NCBI RefSeq assembly: GCF_000744705.1
Contig: NZ_JQML01000001.1
Coordinates: 496,001 to 560,000, forward strand
Direction: 5' to 3'
Length of the DNA: 64,000 bases
Source of the DNA: Streptacidiphilus albus JL83
GTDB lineage: Bacteria; Actinomycetota; Actinomycetes; Streptomycetales; Streptomycetaceae
Part shown: positions 34,952 through 43,685 of the stretch, one piece after another
Layout: the number at the start of each line of letters is the position of its first letter
Numbering within the stretch: position 1 is the first letter of the stretch
Notes under the pieces: generated by a model
What the model saw: the letters and a program-made list of their open reading frames with translations, nothing else
Databases searched by the model: none
Told to the model about the DNA's origin: nothing
Position numbers and translations under genes: made by a program

Positions 34952-35797
34952 ATGACCTTCCTGGTGACCGGAGTACGCGGCCAGGTCGGCCGAGGCGTCG
35001 TCAACCGCCTGCACGCCGCAGGGCACTCGGTCCGCGCCGCCAGCAGCAACCCGGTCGAGGCCACCGCCGTACTCCCGGCCGGCGTGCGGCCGGTGCCCTT
35101 CGACCTCACCCGGCCGGAGGCGCACGCCGAGGCTCTCCAGGACGTCACCGCGCTGTTCCTCTACTCCTCCGAGACCGGGATCGACGAGCTGATCCGCGCC
35201 GCCGAGGAGGCAGGCGTCCAGCACGTGGTGCTGCTCTCCTCGTCCTCCGTCCTGCTGCCGGACGCGGAGCAGGACGGCATGGCCGGCCCCCACGTGCGGG
35301 TCGAGCGCGCACTGGCCCAGTCGAAGCTGACCACCACGGTGCTCCGCCCCGGCGCCTTCAGCAGCAACTCCCTGTCCTGGAGCTTCGCCATCCGGGGCGG
35401 GATGCCGATGCAACTCCCCTACCCGGATGCGCACCTCACCGTCGTCCACCCCGAGGACCTGGCCGAGATCGCCACCGCCGCCCTCACCACCGAGGCCCTG
35501 ACCGGCCGGACCCTCACCCTCAGCGGCCCCGAGTCGCTGACCTTCCGTCGGCAGATCGACTGCATCGGCGCCCTGCTCGGCCGCACCATCCCGGTCCTCC
35601 AGCTCACCCGCGCCGAGGCCGAGCAGACGCTGGGCCGCCATATGCCCGCCCCCATCCTCTCCTCCCTGCTCAAGCAGTGGGCCGCCGCCGACGGCGTCCC
35701 GGCCCCGATCGCCGACACCACCGAGACCCTCCTCGGCACCCCGGCCCGCACCTTCGCCCAGTGGGCCGAGGAGAACCTCCAGGCCTTCGCCGGCTAG
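34952..35797 (+). CDS. NmrA-like NAD(P)-binding protein
   Basis: 281 aa. FLVTGVRGQVGRGVVNRLHA is the Rossmann GxxGxxG motif, followed by NPVEATAVLPAGVRPVPFDL and a conserved LTTTVLRPGAFSSN. NmrA/HSCARG-type proteins are atypical SDRs that act as redox sensors or as reductases for quinones and related compounds. Start at ATG 34952. Its TAG stop is formed inside the 6-bp target of the IS element that follows, so the insertion left the protein intact. Confidence 0.88.
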   Translation: MTFLVTGVRGQVGRGVVNRLHAAGHSVRAASSNPVEATAVLPAGVRPVPFDLTRPEAHAEALQDVTALFLYSSETGIDELIRAAEEAGVQHVVLLSSSSVLLPDAEQDGMAGPHVRVERALAQSKLTTTVLRPGAFSSNSLSWSFAIRGGMPMQLPYPDAHLTVVHPEDLAEIATAALTTEALTGRTLTLSGPESLTFRRQIDCIGALLGRTIPVLQLTRAEAEQTLGRHMPAPILSSLLKQWAAADGVPAPIADTTETLLGTPARTFAQWAEENLQAFAG

Positions 35798-35798
35798 C
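35793..35798. repeat. Left target-site duplication of the IS element (GCTAGC)
   Basis: GCTAGC here and at 37567-37572 flank the element exactly. The sequence is self-complementary and supplies the stop codon (TAG) for the NmrA gene on one strand and for the transposase on the other. Confidence 0.85.
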
Positions 35799-37542
35799 TG
35801 TGTCCTTCGCACATAGGGAAACGTGTGTCGAGCCAGCGGGGGTGGGTTGGGTCGACTTCGAGTATGTCTAGGAGTCGGGCCTGGATGCCTTCGCTGACTA
35901 GGACGACTGGTGGGCTGGTGGCGGTGCCGCTGCGCATACGCAGGTCGGACAGTGCGGTCAGGATCAGTTCGCCGGTCGGCCGCAGGGCCTGGTTGCTGCC
36001 GGGCTGGAGGCCGTGCATGGTGCGCTGGTCGCCCAGGGCCTGGCGGACCTGGCGCTCGATCAGGGAGAAGACCAGCAGGGCCAGGCAGATCACGGTGATC
36101 AGGGCGGCGATGCGGCGGTTGTTCTGCAGGAACATCGGCGCGATCGCGAAGGGGCCCTTGACGTGGCTGTAGCGGCGTTCGACGGTGCCCTGGCCCTTGT
36201 AGTGCAGGAGCACCTGGGCTGCGGTGGCCTGGTCGGCGGGCAGGTTGGTCAGCAGCGTGTACCAGCCGTCGACGGCCGCTTCGGCGTCGACGGCGTCCTG
36301 GTCGAATGACCAGGTCAGGGTGGGTTTCCCGTCCGGGCTGGTGCTGACATCAGTGTGCAGGTAGGCGGTGACGCGGCGCTTCTTGGCGATCACCGCGACC
36401 GTGTCGGCGACCTTCCTGGCGTCGGGGTAGTGGCGGGTGCCCAGGTTGCGCTGGATCTTCTCCAGGTCCTCGCGGGCCCGGGCCAGCTTCTTGGTGCGGG
36501 CCTTGAGCTGTCCGGTCGCGTTGGAGCTGGAGTGGACCAGGATCCGGCGCATCGTCAGCGCGGGGTCCTTCCTGCGCCGGCCCTTCCAGGTGAACCGGTC
36601 CTCCATGACTCGGTAGAGGGCGCGCTGGTCAGCTGGCTTGTCGGCGTCGCGTTCGGCGGTGTACTCCACGGGTTCGGCCGACTGCAGGTCCAGAGCGGCG
36701 TAGACGGCGCTGTCGACGCTGGCGGCGGCAGCCGGAGCCAGGAAGTGGACGCCTTCGGCCGTCATCGCGGACACGTTGTCGTAGGTCAGCAGTTTGCTGT
36801 CGCCTACCAGCAGCAGGTCCGGGCGCTTCGCGATCTGCCGCAGGGCGGTCATCGCGTCCACGACCTGGGAGACCTCGGCGGCTCCGCCGCTGAAGGCGCG
36901 GTGGGTGACGGGGATGCCGCCGTCGCCGGTGACCGCCAGTCCGGCCTGGATCTGCTTCAGGTCGGTGCGCCGGTCCTTGGGGTGCCCGAACTTGACCACT
37001 GGGTAGTCACTGTCGGGGTTCTCGTAGGCGCCGTAGAGGGAGACGCTGGTCATGTCCCAGTGGCAGCGTGAGGCGTCGATGCCGAACTCGGTGATCGCCT
37101 TGGCCCCGATGGAGCCGACGAGTTCGTCCAGGTGCGGGGCGACGGCGTCCAGCGCGCGGGCGATGCGGTCGTCGTTGAGGAAGTCGGCGTGGATGCCGAA
37201 GACGTCCTCCACGGCCCATTGCTCGGCCCAGCGGGCCACCTTGAACAGGGGCGTCGGCGAGGACAGCCGGTTGGCGATCAACGCCTCGACGACCTGTCCG
37301 TGGGTGAGGTGGGCGACATCGCGCACCGGGCACAGTCCGTCGATGATGCCGGCGATGTCCAGCCGGCGCAGGAAATGCGCACAGGCCGGCAGCGCCCCCA
37401 GCCGCTTCTCCACCACTGCGGTGATCAGAAGCTCGGCTCGGGGACGCTGCACACGGGAACGGTCGCGACCGACGAAGACAGGCACGCCACCATCAACGCG
37501 CACATCCCGGCGACGACACCGCCGAGGACTAGGAATCGCCAC
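35794..37542 (-). CDS. IS1634-family transposase
   Basis: 582 aa from a GTG at 37542; a start further in, before VVEKRLGALPACAHFLRRLD, is also possible. DUF4277-type N-terminus, then the DDE core: FGIDASRCHWDMTSVSLYGA (first Asp), DLLLVGDSKLLTYDNVSAMT (second Asp), and a C-terminal HYKGQGTVERRYSHVKGPFA, the Glu of the YREKE-like motif. The reading frame ends with MCEGHS and a TAG supplied by the flanking GCTAGC, so the element itself has no stop codon for it. Confidence 0.93.
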   Translation of the reverse strand: MAIPSPRRCRRRDVRVDGGVPVFVGRDRSRVQRPRAELLITAVVEKRLGALPACAHFLRRLDIAGIIDGLCPVRDVAHLTHGQVVEALIANRLSSPTPLFKVARWAEQWAVEDVFGIHADFLNDDRIARALDAVAPHLDELVGSIGAKAITEFGIDASRCHWDMTSVSLYGAYENPDSDYPVVKFGHPKDRRTDLKQIQAGLAVTGDGGIPVTHRAFSGGAAEVSQVVDAMTALRQIAKRPDLLLVGDSKLLTYDNVSAMTAEGVHFLAPAAAASVDSAVYAALDLQSAEPVEYTAERDADKPADQRALYRVMEDRFTWKGRRRKDPALTMRRILVHSSSNATGQLKARTKKLARAREDLEKIQRNLGTRHYPDARKVADTVAVIAKKRRVTAYLHTDVSTSPDGKPTLTWSFDQDAVDAEAAVDGWYTLLTNLPADQATAAQVLLHYKGQGTVERRYSHVKGPFAIAPMFLQNNRRIAALITVICLALLVFSLIERQVRQALGDQRTMHGLQPGSNQALRPTGELILTALSDLRMRSGTATSPPVVLVSEGIQARLLDILEVDPTHPRWLDTRFPMCEGHS

Positions 37543-37566
37543 AAAGAGTCATGTGCGAAGGACAGG
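35799..37566. mobile_element. IS1634-family insertion sequence (1768 bp), complete
   Basis: Bounded by terminal inverted repeats of 16 bp that match at 14 positions: left TGTGTCCTTCGCACAT, right end complementary to CCTGTCCTTCGCACAT. A 6-bp duplication, GCTAGC, lies on both sides. It contains one transposase gene on the minus strand. The intact repeats and duplication, with no frameshift in the transposase, show a recent or still mobile insertion. No other copy is in this window. Confidence 0.9.
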
Positions 37567-37572
37567 GCTAGC
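37567..37572. repeat. Right target-site duplication of the IS element (GCTAGC)
   Basis: Second copy of the 6-bp duplication at 35793-35798. The following 70 bp up to the MFS gene stop represent sequence downstream of the original NmrA stop. Confidence 0.85.
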
Positions 37573-37642
37573 GGGTCGCGTTCGGGGCGACGACGAGCGC
37601 ACGTTCGGGCGGCTGACGACACCATGGTCAGGTTCGAACTGG

Positions 37643-39271
37643 TCAGGGGTGCGCGAGCTCCCTCTCGGTGCGGGGCGGACGGTTGTCGCCGGCGGACTCG
37701 ACCGGGGTGGCGGGAATGAGGAAGGAGGCCAGGAGGCCCAGGGCGACGAAGGCCGCCGCGATGAAGCCGCCGAGGACCACGCCGTCGGTCATCGCGGAGC
37801 GTGCCGCCTCGGCCACGGCCACGGTCTGCGGATGGGCGGCCAGAGGGCCGATGGCGGCGCCGGCGCTGTCCGTGACGGCGCTCGTGAATCTGCCGGACTG
37901 CGCCGCGGACAGGCCGGCGTCGGTCAGTCGGCCGTGCAGCCTGGTGCTGAGCGTGGTGAAGAACGCCGTCGTCAGGACGGCGATGCCCAGTGCGGAGCCC
38001 AACTGCCGCAGAGCGCTCTGGATACCGGAGGCCTGGCCGGAGCTGGCTTCGGGGATGTCGTTCAGGACGACGTTGGTGACCTGGGCGGTGGCGAAGCCGA
38101 CGCCAATTCCGTACAGGAAAAGCACGAGCGAGACGGACCACCAGGAGCTGCCGGGCGAGGCGACCAGGCCGATCCCGGCCAGTCCGACGACCTCCAGGGC
38201 CAGGCCGAGGCGCAGCATGTTCAGTGGGGAGACCTTGGCGGCCATGCCGAAGCTGGCGCCGCTGGCCACGAAGCTCCCGATGGCCACGGGCACGAGGGCC
38301 AGCCCGGCCTGGAGGGCGCTGTAGCCGAGGGTGAACTGCAGCCACAGCGGAAGCACCGCGACGATGCCGAACTCCCCGAGGCCGATGATCAGGGTGGCGA
38401 TATTGCCGCCCCGGAACGAGGGGATGGAGAACAGGCCCACGTCCATCAGGATCCGGGAGGTGTCGCCGCTGCGGTGGAGGGCCAGCTGCCGACGTACGAA
38501 CGCGGCCATGGCGAGGGCCGACAGCAGCAGCGCCACCAGGACCGGCGAGGGCCCGCCGGCCCAGGTGAAGCCGGGCAGCTTCAGCGGCCGGACGGTCGCG
38601 ATCCAGCCGTACTCACGGCCCTCGACCAGTCCGAAGGCGAGCAGGCCGAGGCTGAGGACGGAGAGCAGCCCGCCGGGCAGGTCCACCCGCCCGCGGGTGC
38701 GGGGCGACGGCGCGATGTGGAGCAGCACGCCGGCCACGACCAGGGCCGACAGGGGCACGTTGATGCCGAAGGCCCAGCGCCAGGAAACGTGTTCGGCGAG
38801 CCAGCCGCCGAGCACGGGTCCGAGCGCCGCAGCCGCGCCGATGGTCGAACCCCAGACGGCGAACGCCTGGCCCCTGGCCTTGCCGGTGAAGGTGGCCTTC
38901 AGTAGGGACAGCGAGGTCGGCAGGAGCATGGCGGCACTGGCGCCCTGCAGGAAGCGGGCCAGGACGAGCAGGCCGCTGTCGGGTGCCAGCCCGGCGAGGA
39001 TGCTGGTCGCCCCGAAGAGGACGGCCCCGGCGGTGAAGATCCGGCGGGCGCCGAAGATGTCCGCGATCCGGCCGGTGAGCAGCAGCAACGCCGCGAAGAC
39101 GATGGCATAGGACTCCTGGACCCATTGCGCCTGGGCCGAAGTGGCGTGCAGGTCCTCGACGATCGAGGGGACGATCACATTGACGATCGTGGTGTCCACC
39201 ACGATCAGCGCCACCCCCAGTGCGATGGCGATCAGGCCAAGCCAACGGCGACGGGGTGATGGATCACGCAT
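37643..39271 (-). CDS. MFS efflux transporter, DHA2 (14-TM) family
   Basis: 542 aa from ATG 39271 with GGAGGT seven bases before it. Fourteen membrane helices. ALIVVDTTIVNVIVPSI is the DHA2 motif D1, LLLTGRIADIFGARRIF is motif A, and LGPVLGGWLAEHVSWRWAFG is the drug-antiporter motif C. Exports drugs, dyes or own antibiotics by proton exchange. A MarR gene lies divergently and the interval carries a repeated binding site, so substrate-induced derepression is likely. Confidence 0.93.
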   Translation of the reverse strand: MRDPSPRRRWLGLIAIALGVALIVVDTTIVNVIVPSIVEDLHATSAQAQWVQESYAIVFAALLLLTGRIADIFGARRIFTAGAVLFGATSILAGLAPDSGLLVLARFLQGASAAMLLPTSLSLLKATFTGKARGQAFAVWGSTIGAAAALGPVLGGWLAEHVSWRWAFGINVPLSALVVAGVLLHIAPSPRTRGRVDLPGGLLSVLSLGLLAFGLVEGREYGWIATVRPLKLPGFTWAGGPSPVLVALLLSALAMAAFVRRQLALHRSGDTSRILMDVGLFSIPSFRGGNIATLIIGLGEFGIVAVLPLWLQFTLGYSALQAGLALVPVAIGSFVASGASFGMAAKVSPLNMLRLGLALEVVGLAGIGLVASPGSSWWSVSLVLFLYGIGVGFATAQVTNVVLNDIPEASSGQASGIQSALRQLGSALGIAVLTTAFFTTLSTRLHGRLTDAGLSAAQSGRFTSAVTDSAGAAIGPLAAHPQTVAVAEAARSAMTDGVVLGGFIAAAFVALGLLASFLIPATPVESAGDNRPPRTERELAHP

Positions 39272-39275
39272 CTCA

Positions 39276-39313
39276 ATACCTCCATGGTGAAGTAGTTCCA
39301 TGATGAAGGTAAA
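39276..39313. promoter_or_regulatory. Repeated operator between MFS and MarR genes
   Basis: On the minus strand, CTTCACCATGGAG and CTTCATCATGGAA are near-identical direct repeats. The outer parts also form an inverted pair, TACCTCCAT and ATGAAGGTA. They overlap the ribosome-binding site of the transporter and lie just before the MarR start, a good place for MarR autorepression. Confidence 0.6.
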
Positions 39314-39327
39314 TTGATAGCGGTAGG

Positions 39328-39870
39328 TTGTCAAAGGCGAGCCCGAAGCGGCTCACGGGATCAGCACGGGAGACGGCCTTGGCGGAGCAGGCGCACATCG
39401 CAGACGTCGCGGCGCAGCGCGAGCGGCTGATGGAGGGCTTCACCGCCTTCGGCGGACGCTACACCGAGTTCAGTCGCCGCTTCGCCGCCTGGCTGGGCCT
39501 GTACTCCACGGACGCGGCTGCGCTGCTGGAGATCACCGCCGCCGAGGAGCGCGGCACACCGCTGTCGCCTGCCCGCCTCAGCAAGCGCATCCAGCTTTCC
39601 TCCGGTGCCACCACCGCGCTGCTCAACCGTCTCGAAGCCGCCGGACACATCGTGCGCACCCGGGAGCACGAGGACCGACGCGTCGTCACCCTGCGCAGCA
39701 GCACTGATATCCAGGCGCGCGCCGACACCTTCTTCCGCTCGCTCGCCGGACGCCTGGACGCGCTGATGGCCGAGTACCCGCCAGAGCTCCTCCAGCAGGT
39801 CGAGACCCTGGTGACCCGGATGTGCTCGGCCATGGACGACCAGCTCGCCGAACCGGACCCGGACGCCTAG
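39328..39870 (+). CDS. MarR-family transcriptional regulator
   Basis: 180 aa if the TTG at 39328 is used; the region upstream of MEGFTAFGG is poorly conserved, and a later start is possible. Winged helix: LSPARLSKRIQLSSGATTAL, LNRLEAAGHIVRTREHEDRR, VVTLRSSTDIQ. It is divergent from the MFS pump and presumably represses it and itself through the repeats at 39276-39313. Confidence 0.88.
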   Translation: MSKASPKRLTGSARETALAEQAHIADVAAQRERLMEGFTAFGGRYTEFSRRFAAWLGLYSTDAAALLEITAAEERGTPLSPARLSKRIQLSSGATTALLNRLEAAGHIVRTREHEDRRVVTLRSSTDIQARADTFFRSLAGRLDALMAEYPPELLQQVETLVTRMCSAMDDQLAEPDPDA

Positions 39871-39925
39871 ACATTCGTCCGCGCCTCGTGCCAGTCCGGC
39901 GCAGAGGCAACTGCCGGTGCCGGGA

Positions 39926-40570
39926 CTACGCGGGACGGCGGGCGAAGAGGACCGCCCCCGGGGTGCTTCCCTCCGGGTCGAGCAGCATCTCGGTCTCCAC
40001 CGTGAACCCGGCCTCGCGCAGCCGGCCGCTCACCTGGGCGGGCCGGCGCCGGTGGACGTGGACCTTCATCGGGTGGCCCCCGTACCCCTGTGTCTTCAGG
40101 GTGGACCCGTCGCCCACATGAAAGCCGATCAGCAGCGGTGCGCCGGGGCGCAGCACCCGCCGGAGGCCGGAGAGAACCGTCGGGACCTCGTCGTCCGGGA
40201 TATGGATCAACGACCAGAAGGCCAGCGCCCCGGCGATCGACTCGTCGGCGAGATCGAGCGCCGTCATCGAGCCGACCTCGAACCGGAGCCCGGGGTGGTC
40301 GCCGCGCGCCACCTCGACCATCCCGGGCGAGAGGTCGATGCCGAAGGCGTCGACGCCCAGGTCGGCGAGATGGGCGGTGACATGGCCCGGCCCGCAGCCC
40401 ACGTCCGCCACCGGCCCGCCGCCGGCGTCCCGGACCGCGTCGGCGAACAGGGCCAGGGCCGCCCGGAGGTACGGCGTGCCGACCAGCGCTTCGCGCATCG
40501 TGTCGGCATAGCTGGCTGCGACCGTGTCGTAGGAGGTGCGGGTGTCTGCCAACCAGCCGTCCGGGTCCAT
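39926..40570 (-). CDS. Class I SAM-dependent methyltransferase
   Basis: 214 aa. Motif I VADVGCGPGHVTAHLADLGV (SAM glycine loop, about 52-60), acidic motif II GIDLSPGMVEVAR, and SLIHIPDDEVPTVLSGLRRV with RPGAPLLIGFHVGDG for motif III. Substrate unknown, possibly a small molecule. It lies between the MarR gene and the secreted lyase-like gene, transcribed toward the former. Confidence 0.9.
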   Translation of the reverse strand: MDPDGWLADTRTSYDTVAASYADTMREALVGTPYLRAALALFADAVRDAGGGPVADVGCGPGHVTAHLADLGVDAFGIDLSPGMVEVARGDHPGLRFEVGSMTALDLADESIAGALAFWSLIHIPDDEVPTVLSGLRRVLRPGAPLLIGFHVGDGSTLKTQGYGGHPMKVHVHRRRPAQVSGRLREAGFTVETEMLLDPEGSTPGAVLFARRPA

Positions 40571-40778
40571 GGTCCGACAGAGTAGTCCGGCACGGGAGTT
40601 CGGCTGCGCGGAGCACCCGTGAAAGGATCTTCAGAGCGCCGACAGCTCCTGGTCACCGGCTGTCATCCGGCCGTCCTTCCGGAGCCGACACGGTGGCCGA
40701 CGCACAGGCGAGCGGCGCCGACCGCCGCCGACGGCACCCACCACCCGGCGCTGCTGCCGGACCGACACCGAGGACCCC

Positions 40779-41591
40779 GTGAACAGACGACGTACACCTT
40801 CCCGCCGCACCCGCGTGTGGCTGGCCGCCGCGCTGAGCGTCACCGTGGCCGGCGGGGCCGCGCTGCTGGCCGACGCCCAGGCCGCAGCGCCCGGCCCGGT
40901 GGGCCCCGGACCCGTCGTCACCTCGCCCGCCACGACGGGCCCCGGACCCGTCGTCACCTCACCCGCCGCCGGCGGGCAGTTGCTGTGGTCCGCCGCGCCG
41001 GGCGGCTCCACGGCGGCGTTCACCTCCATCCAGTGCACGTCCAACACCTTCACCAGCACGGCCGACACGGACATGGGCGAGGTCTGGCAGGTGGTCCAGC
41101 CGGCCGGGCTGGAGCGCTGCGAGGGACAGGGCCCCACGGTCACGCTGAACAGCAGCTACTACCTCGGCTGGTCGTCGAAGTTCGACATCACCGACGGGAT
41201 GAGCCGCTACCTCTTCCAGCTCAAGTGCGACCCGAGCACCGGGACGGCCAACCACCCGGTCGTCCTGGAGGACGTCAACGGCAACGTCCAGCTGGAGGAG
41301 TGGACGCACCAGCACACCTCGGTCGTGCTCTGGAGCACCCCGGCGGTCAACGACAAGTGGAGCAGCTACGCCCTCGGCATCACCGAGGGCGTGACCGACG
41401 GCACCATCCGGTTCTGGTACGACGGCGTGGAGCAGAAGCTCTCCAACGGCTCCGACACCTACACCGGGACCACCTACGACGGCACCGTGGACTACCTGAA
41501 GTGGGGCCTCTACCACCCCTCCTCGGGCAGCGCCACCCAGTGGCTCAGCGACATCAGGATGGGCACCACGCTGGCCTCCGTCACTCAGTGA
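40779..41591 (+). CDS. Secreted jelly-roll protein, polysaccharide-lyase-like
   Basis: 270 aa with a Sec signal peptide (RRRTPSRRTRVWLAAALSVT then VAGGAALLADAQAAA, cut after AQA at about 35). A short Pro-rich spacer contains two copies of GPGPVVTSP. The mature domain reads LNSSYYLGWSSKFDI, YLFQLKCDPSTG, TIRFWYDGVEQKLSNGSDT and DYLKWGLYHPSSG, the pattern of concanavalin-like lyases (PL20/PL7 or heparin-lyase-I-type families) with the WYDG strand. It probably degrades an extracellular uronic-acid polysaccharide. 207 bp upstream hold its promoter, but no clear hexamers are visible. Confidence 0.75.
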   Translation: MNRRRTPSRRTRVWLAAALSVTVAGGAALLADAQAAAPGPVGPGPVVTSPATTGPGPVVTSPAAGGQLLWSAAPGGSTAAFTSIQCTSNTFTSTADTDMGEVWQVVQPAGLERCEGQGPTVTLNSSYYLGWSSKFDITDGMSRYLFQLKCDPSTGTANHPVVLEDVNGNVQLEEWTHQHTSVVLWSTPAVNDKWSSYALGITEGVTDGTIRFWYDGVEQKLSNGSDTYTGTTYDGTVDYLKWGLYHPSSGSATQWLSDIRMGTTLASVTQ

Positions 41592-41645
41592 CGCGCCGTC
41601 GGCGGGGCCGGGGCGGTCCCGGCGGGGCCTGGCTCCCGCCGGGGC

Positions 41646-42587
41646 TCACCGGAACGCTGCCGGCAGCCCGGCCCCGCTGCGCCGAATGCGGTCCACGGCT
41701 GCGGCGAGCCCTCCGCTCGTGATCAGCTCCTCGTGCGTTCCCTGGCTCCCGCAGGCGAACGCGCCGGCGACCGAGCCCGCGAGGACGCACTCCGCGAGCG
41801 GATCCCCGTTGAACCGGCCGAAGAGGAAGGCGGTGACGAAGGCGTCTCCCGCGCCGTTGCTGTCCACGACCGGACGCTCGGGTTCGACGGCGGGGAAGTG
41901 CCGGACGGTGCCGGGGTCCTGCCGGGTGGCGACATGGCACCCGGCGGCGCCGTCGGTGGCCACCGCGACCCGGGCCCGGCCCAGTTCGATGATCCGGCGC
42001 AGCGTCTCCGGCGCCCCGTCGCCGACCGTGGCCGCGCTCATGAAGACGAAGTCGGCGCCGAAGGCGTACGGGTGGGCGCCGGGATCGATGCCGTCCCAGG
42101 CGTGCAGGTCGGTGGAGACCGTCACCCCGGCCGCGGCCAGGTCCTCGAAGACGTCCTGGTTGAAGTGGCTTCGGGAGACGTGGACATGGCGCGCTCCGGC
42201 CACGTGCGGACGGTAGAACTCGGCCGGCAGCCGCAGCTCGTCCGGATGCCGGCCGTCGTAGAAGGAGAAGCGCCGCCCCTGCTGGTCCACGAGGTTGACG
42301 CTGCGGGGCGTACCGGCGGGGGCGGGCAGGGTGTGGAAGTCCAGGCCGACCTCCGCGTACCGGGCCCGGATCAGCCGGCCCGCCGGGTCGTCACCCAGGT
42401 AGTCGATGAACCGGGTGGACAGGCCCAGCGCATGGAAGCCGAGGGCGACGCCGTTGCCGCTGTGCGCGACGTAGTCGCGGATCGGCGGCACGGGCGCGTA
42501 GTCGCCCGGAGGGACCTGGAGCTCCTCGACCTGGACGATGGTGTCCACGCCGGAACCGCCGATGACGAGGACCTCGTAGCTCGACAA
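41646..42587 (-). CDS. PfkB-family carbohydrate/nucleoside kinase
   Basis: 313 aa from a TTG at 42587 with GGGAG eight bases upstream; the longer upstream frame is not coding. PfkB features: LVIGGSGVDTIVQVEEL at the start, HSGNGVALGFHALGL (substrate glycines), LAAAGVTVSTDLHAWDG, and the C-terminal signature VVDSNGAGDAFVTAFLFGRF with the catalytic Asp in GAGDAF. It phosphorylates a sugar or nucleoside in the cytosol. Sel1-repeat and GNAT genes follow upstream in the same direction, each separated by about 90-120 bp. Confidence 0.88.
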   Translation of the reverse strand: MSSYEVLVIGGSGVDTIVQVEELQVPPGDYAPVPPIRDYVAHSGNGVALGFHALGLSTRFIDYLGDDPAGRLIRARYAEVGLDFHTLPAPAGTPRSVNLVDQQGRRFSFYDGRHPDELRLPAEFYRPHVAGARHVHVSRSHFNQDVFEDLAAAGVTVSTDLHAWDGIDPGAHPYAFGADFVFMSAATVGDGAPETLRRIIELGRARVAVATDGAAGCHVATRQDPGTVRHFPAVEPERPVVDSNGAGDAFVTAFLFGRFNGDPLAECVLAGSVAGAFACGSQGTHEELITSGGLAAAVDRIRRSGAGLPAAFR

Positions 42588-42673
42588 GACTGCTTCTCCC
42601 GACTCCGATGACGTTCCGTCAGAACCCAGGCCCCGTGTCGCTACCGCCTCCGACGTCGTTCCGGAGCGACCGG

Positions 42674-43561
42674 TCAGAGCCCCGTGGCATTCTGCAGGAG
42701 TCCCAGGTTCCGCTCGGCGTCGGGGTCGCCGAGCTCGATGGCCCGCAGGTACCAGGTACGGGCTGTCGACGGACGTCCTTCCTGCTTCATGATCACACCG
42801 AGGTTGTTCATCGCTCCCCGCTCGCCCGCACGAGCCGCGCGCCTGAGCCACCGCTTGGTCTGCCGGGGCGACCGCTGGAGCAGGCTGAGGTTGAACATGG
42901 CACCGGCGTGGCCGTGCCGCGCGGCCTTCTTGAACCACTGCACCGCGCCGGCCTCGTCCCCGCGCTCCAGCAGCAGACCGGCCAGCGCGAACTCCCCCTC
43001 GGCGCTGCCGCTCCGAGCGGCCCGGCGGGCCCACACCTCGGCCTGGTCGCGATCGCCCAGCTCGTCGTGGCACTCCCTGAGCCGGCACATCGCATCCACG
43101 TCACCGTCGGCGGCCGACTGCTCGTAGCGGCGGACCGCTTCCCTCACGGCCTCGTCCGCCTCCTCGGCCCGCCGAGCGGCCCGCAGCGTCAGCGCCAACT
43201 CGGTCAGCGCCTCGGGGTCGCCCTCCTGCGCGAGCCGTTGCCATCCGGTGACGGCCTGCTGCAGCAGGGCGACTGCCTCCTCGCGCCCCCAACGGTCGTA
43301 GAGCCACGACAGGTTGTACTGGGCCCCGGGATACCCGGCGTCCACGGCCTGCCGGAGCATGGCCTCCCCCTCGCTCGGCCGACCGCATTCGATCAGGCTG
43401 TACCCGACCGAGCTCTGCGCCTTCGGGTACCCGCTCGCCGCGGCGGCCCGGAGCAGCGGGACGCCCTCGGCGTGCCTGCCCAGGTGGTACAGCCTGAGCC
43501 CCTCCTCGAACACGGCCTCCGGGTCGCCGCTGTCGGCCTGCGCCTTCGCCTCGCGTCGCAC
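42674..43561 (-). CDS. Sel1/TPR-repeat protein
   Basis: 295 aa from GTG. Six to seven Sel1-like repeats with Ala-Gly-Tyr/Asn-Leu spacing: AAASGYPKAQSSVGYSLIEC, AVDAGYPGAQYNLSWLYDRW, AARHGHAGAMFNLSLLQRSP, AARAGERGAMNNLGVIMKQE, and AIELGDPDAERNLGLL. No signal peptide; likely a cytosolic scaffold for protein-protein contacts. Partner unknown. Confidence 0.85.
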   Translation of the reverse strand: MRREAKAQADSGDPEAVFEEGLRLYHLGRHAEGVPLLRAAAASGYPKAQSSVGYSLIECGRPSEGEAMLRQAVDAGYPGAQYNLSWLYDRWGREEAVALLQQAVTGWQRLAQEGDPEALTELALTLRAARRAEEADEAVREAVRRYEQSAADGDVDAMCRLRECHDELGDRDQAEVWARRAARSGSAEGEFALAGLLLERGDEAGAVQWFKKAARHGHAGAMFNLSLLQRSPRQTKRWLRRAARAGERGAMNNLGVIMKQEGRPSTARTWYLRAIELGDPDAERNLGLLQNATGL

Positions 43562-43685
43562 GCGCGTCTCCTCCCCGCACGATTGCCTTGGGAAGACGAT
43601 AGTCGGCGGCGCCCCAGGTTGATCCCGTTCCGGAAATCGGCGCCGCCCAGCGGATCGCCGCGACCGTCGAGGGTCGGGTGCGCCG

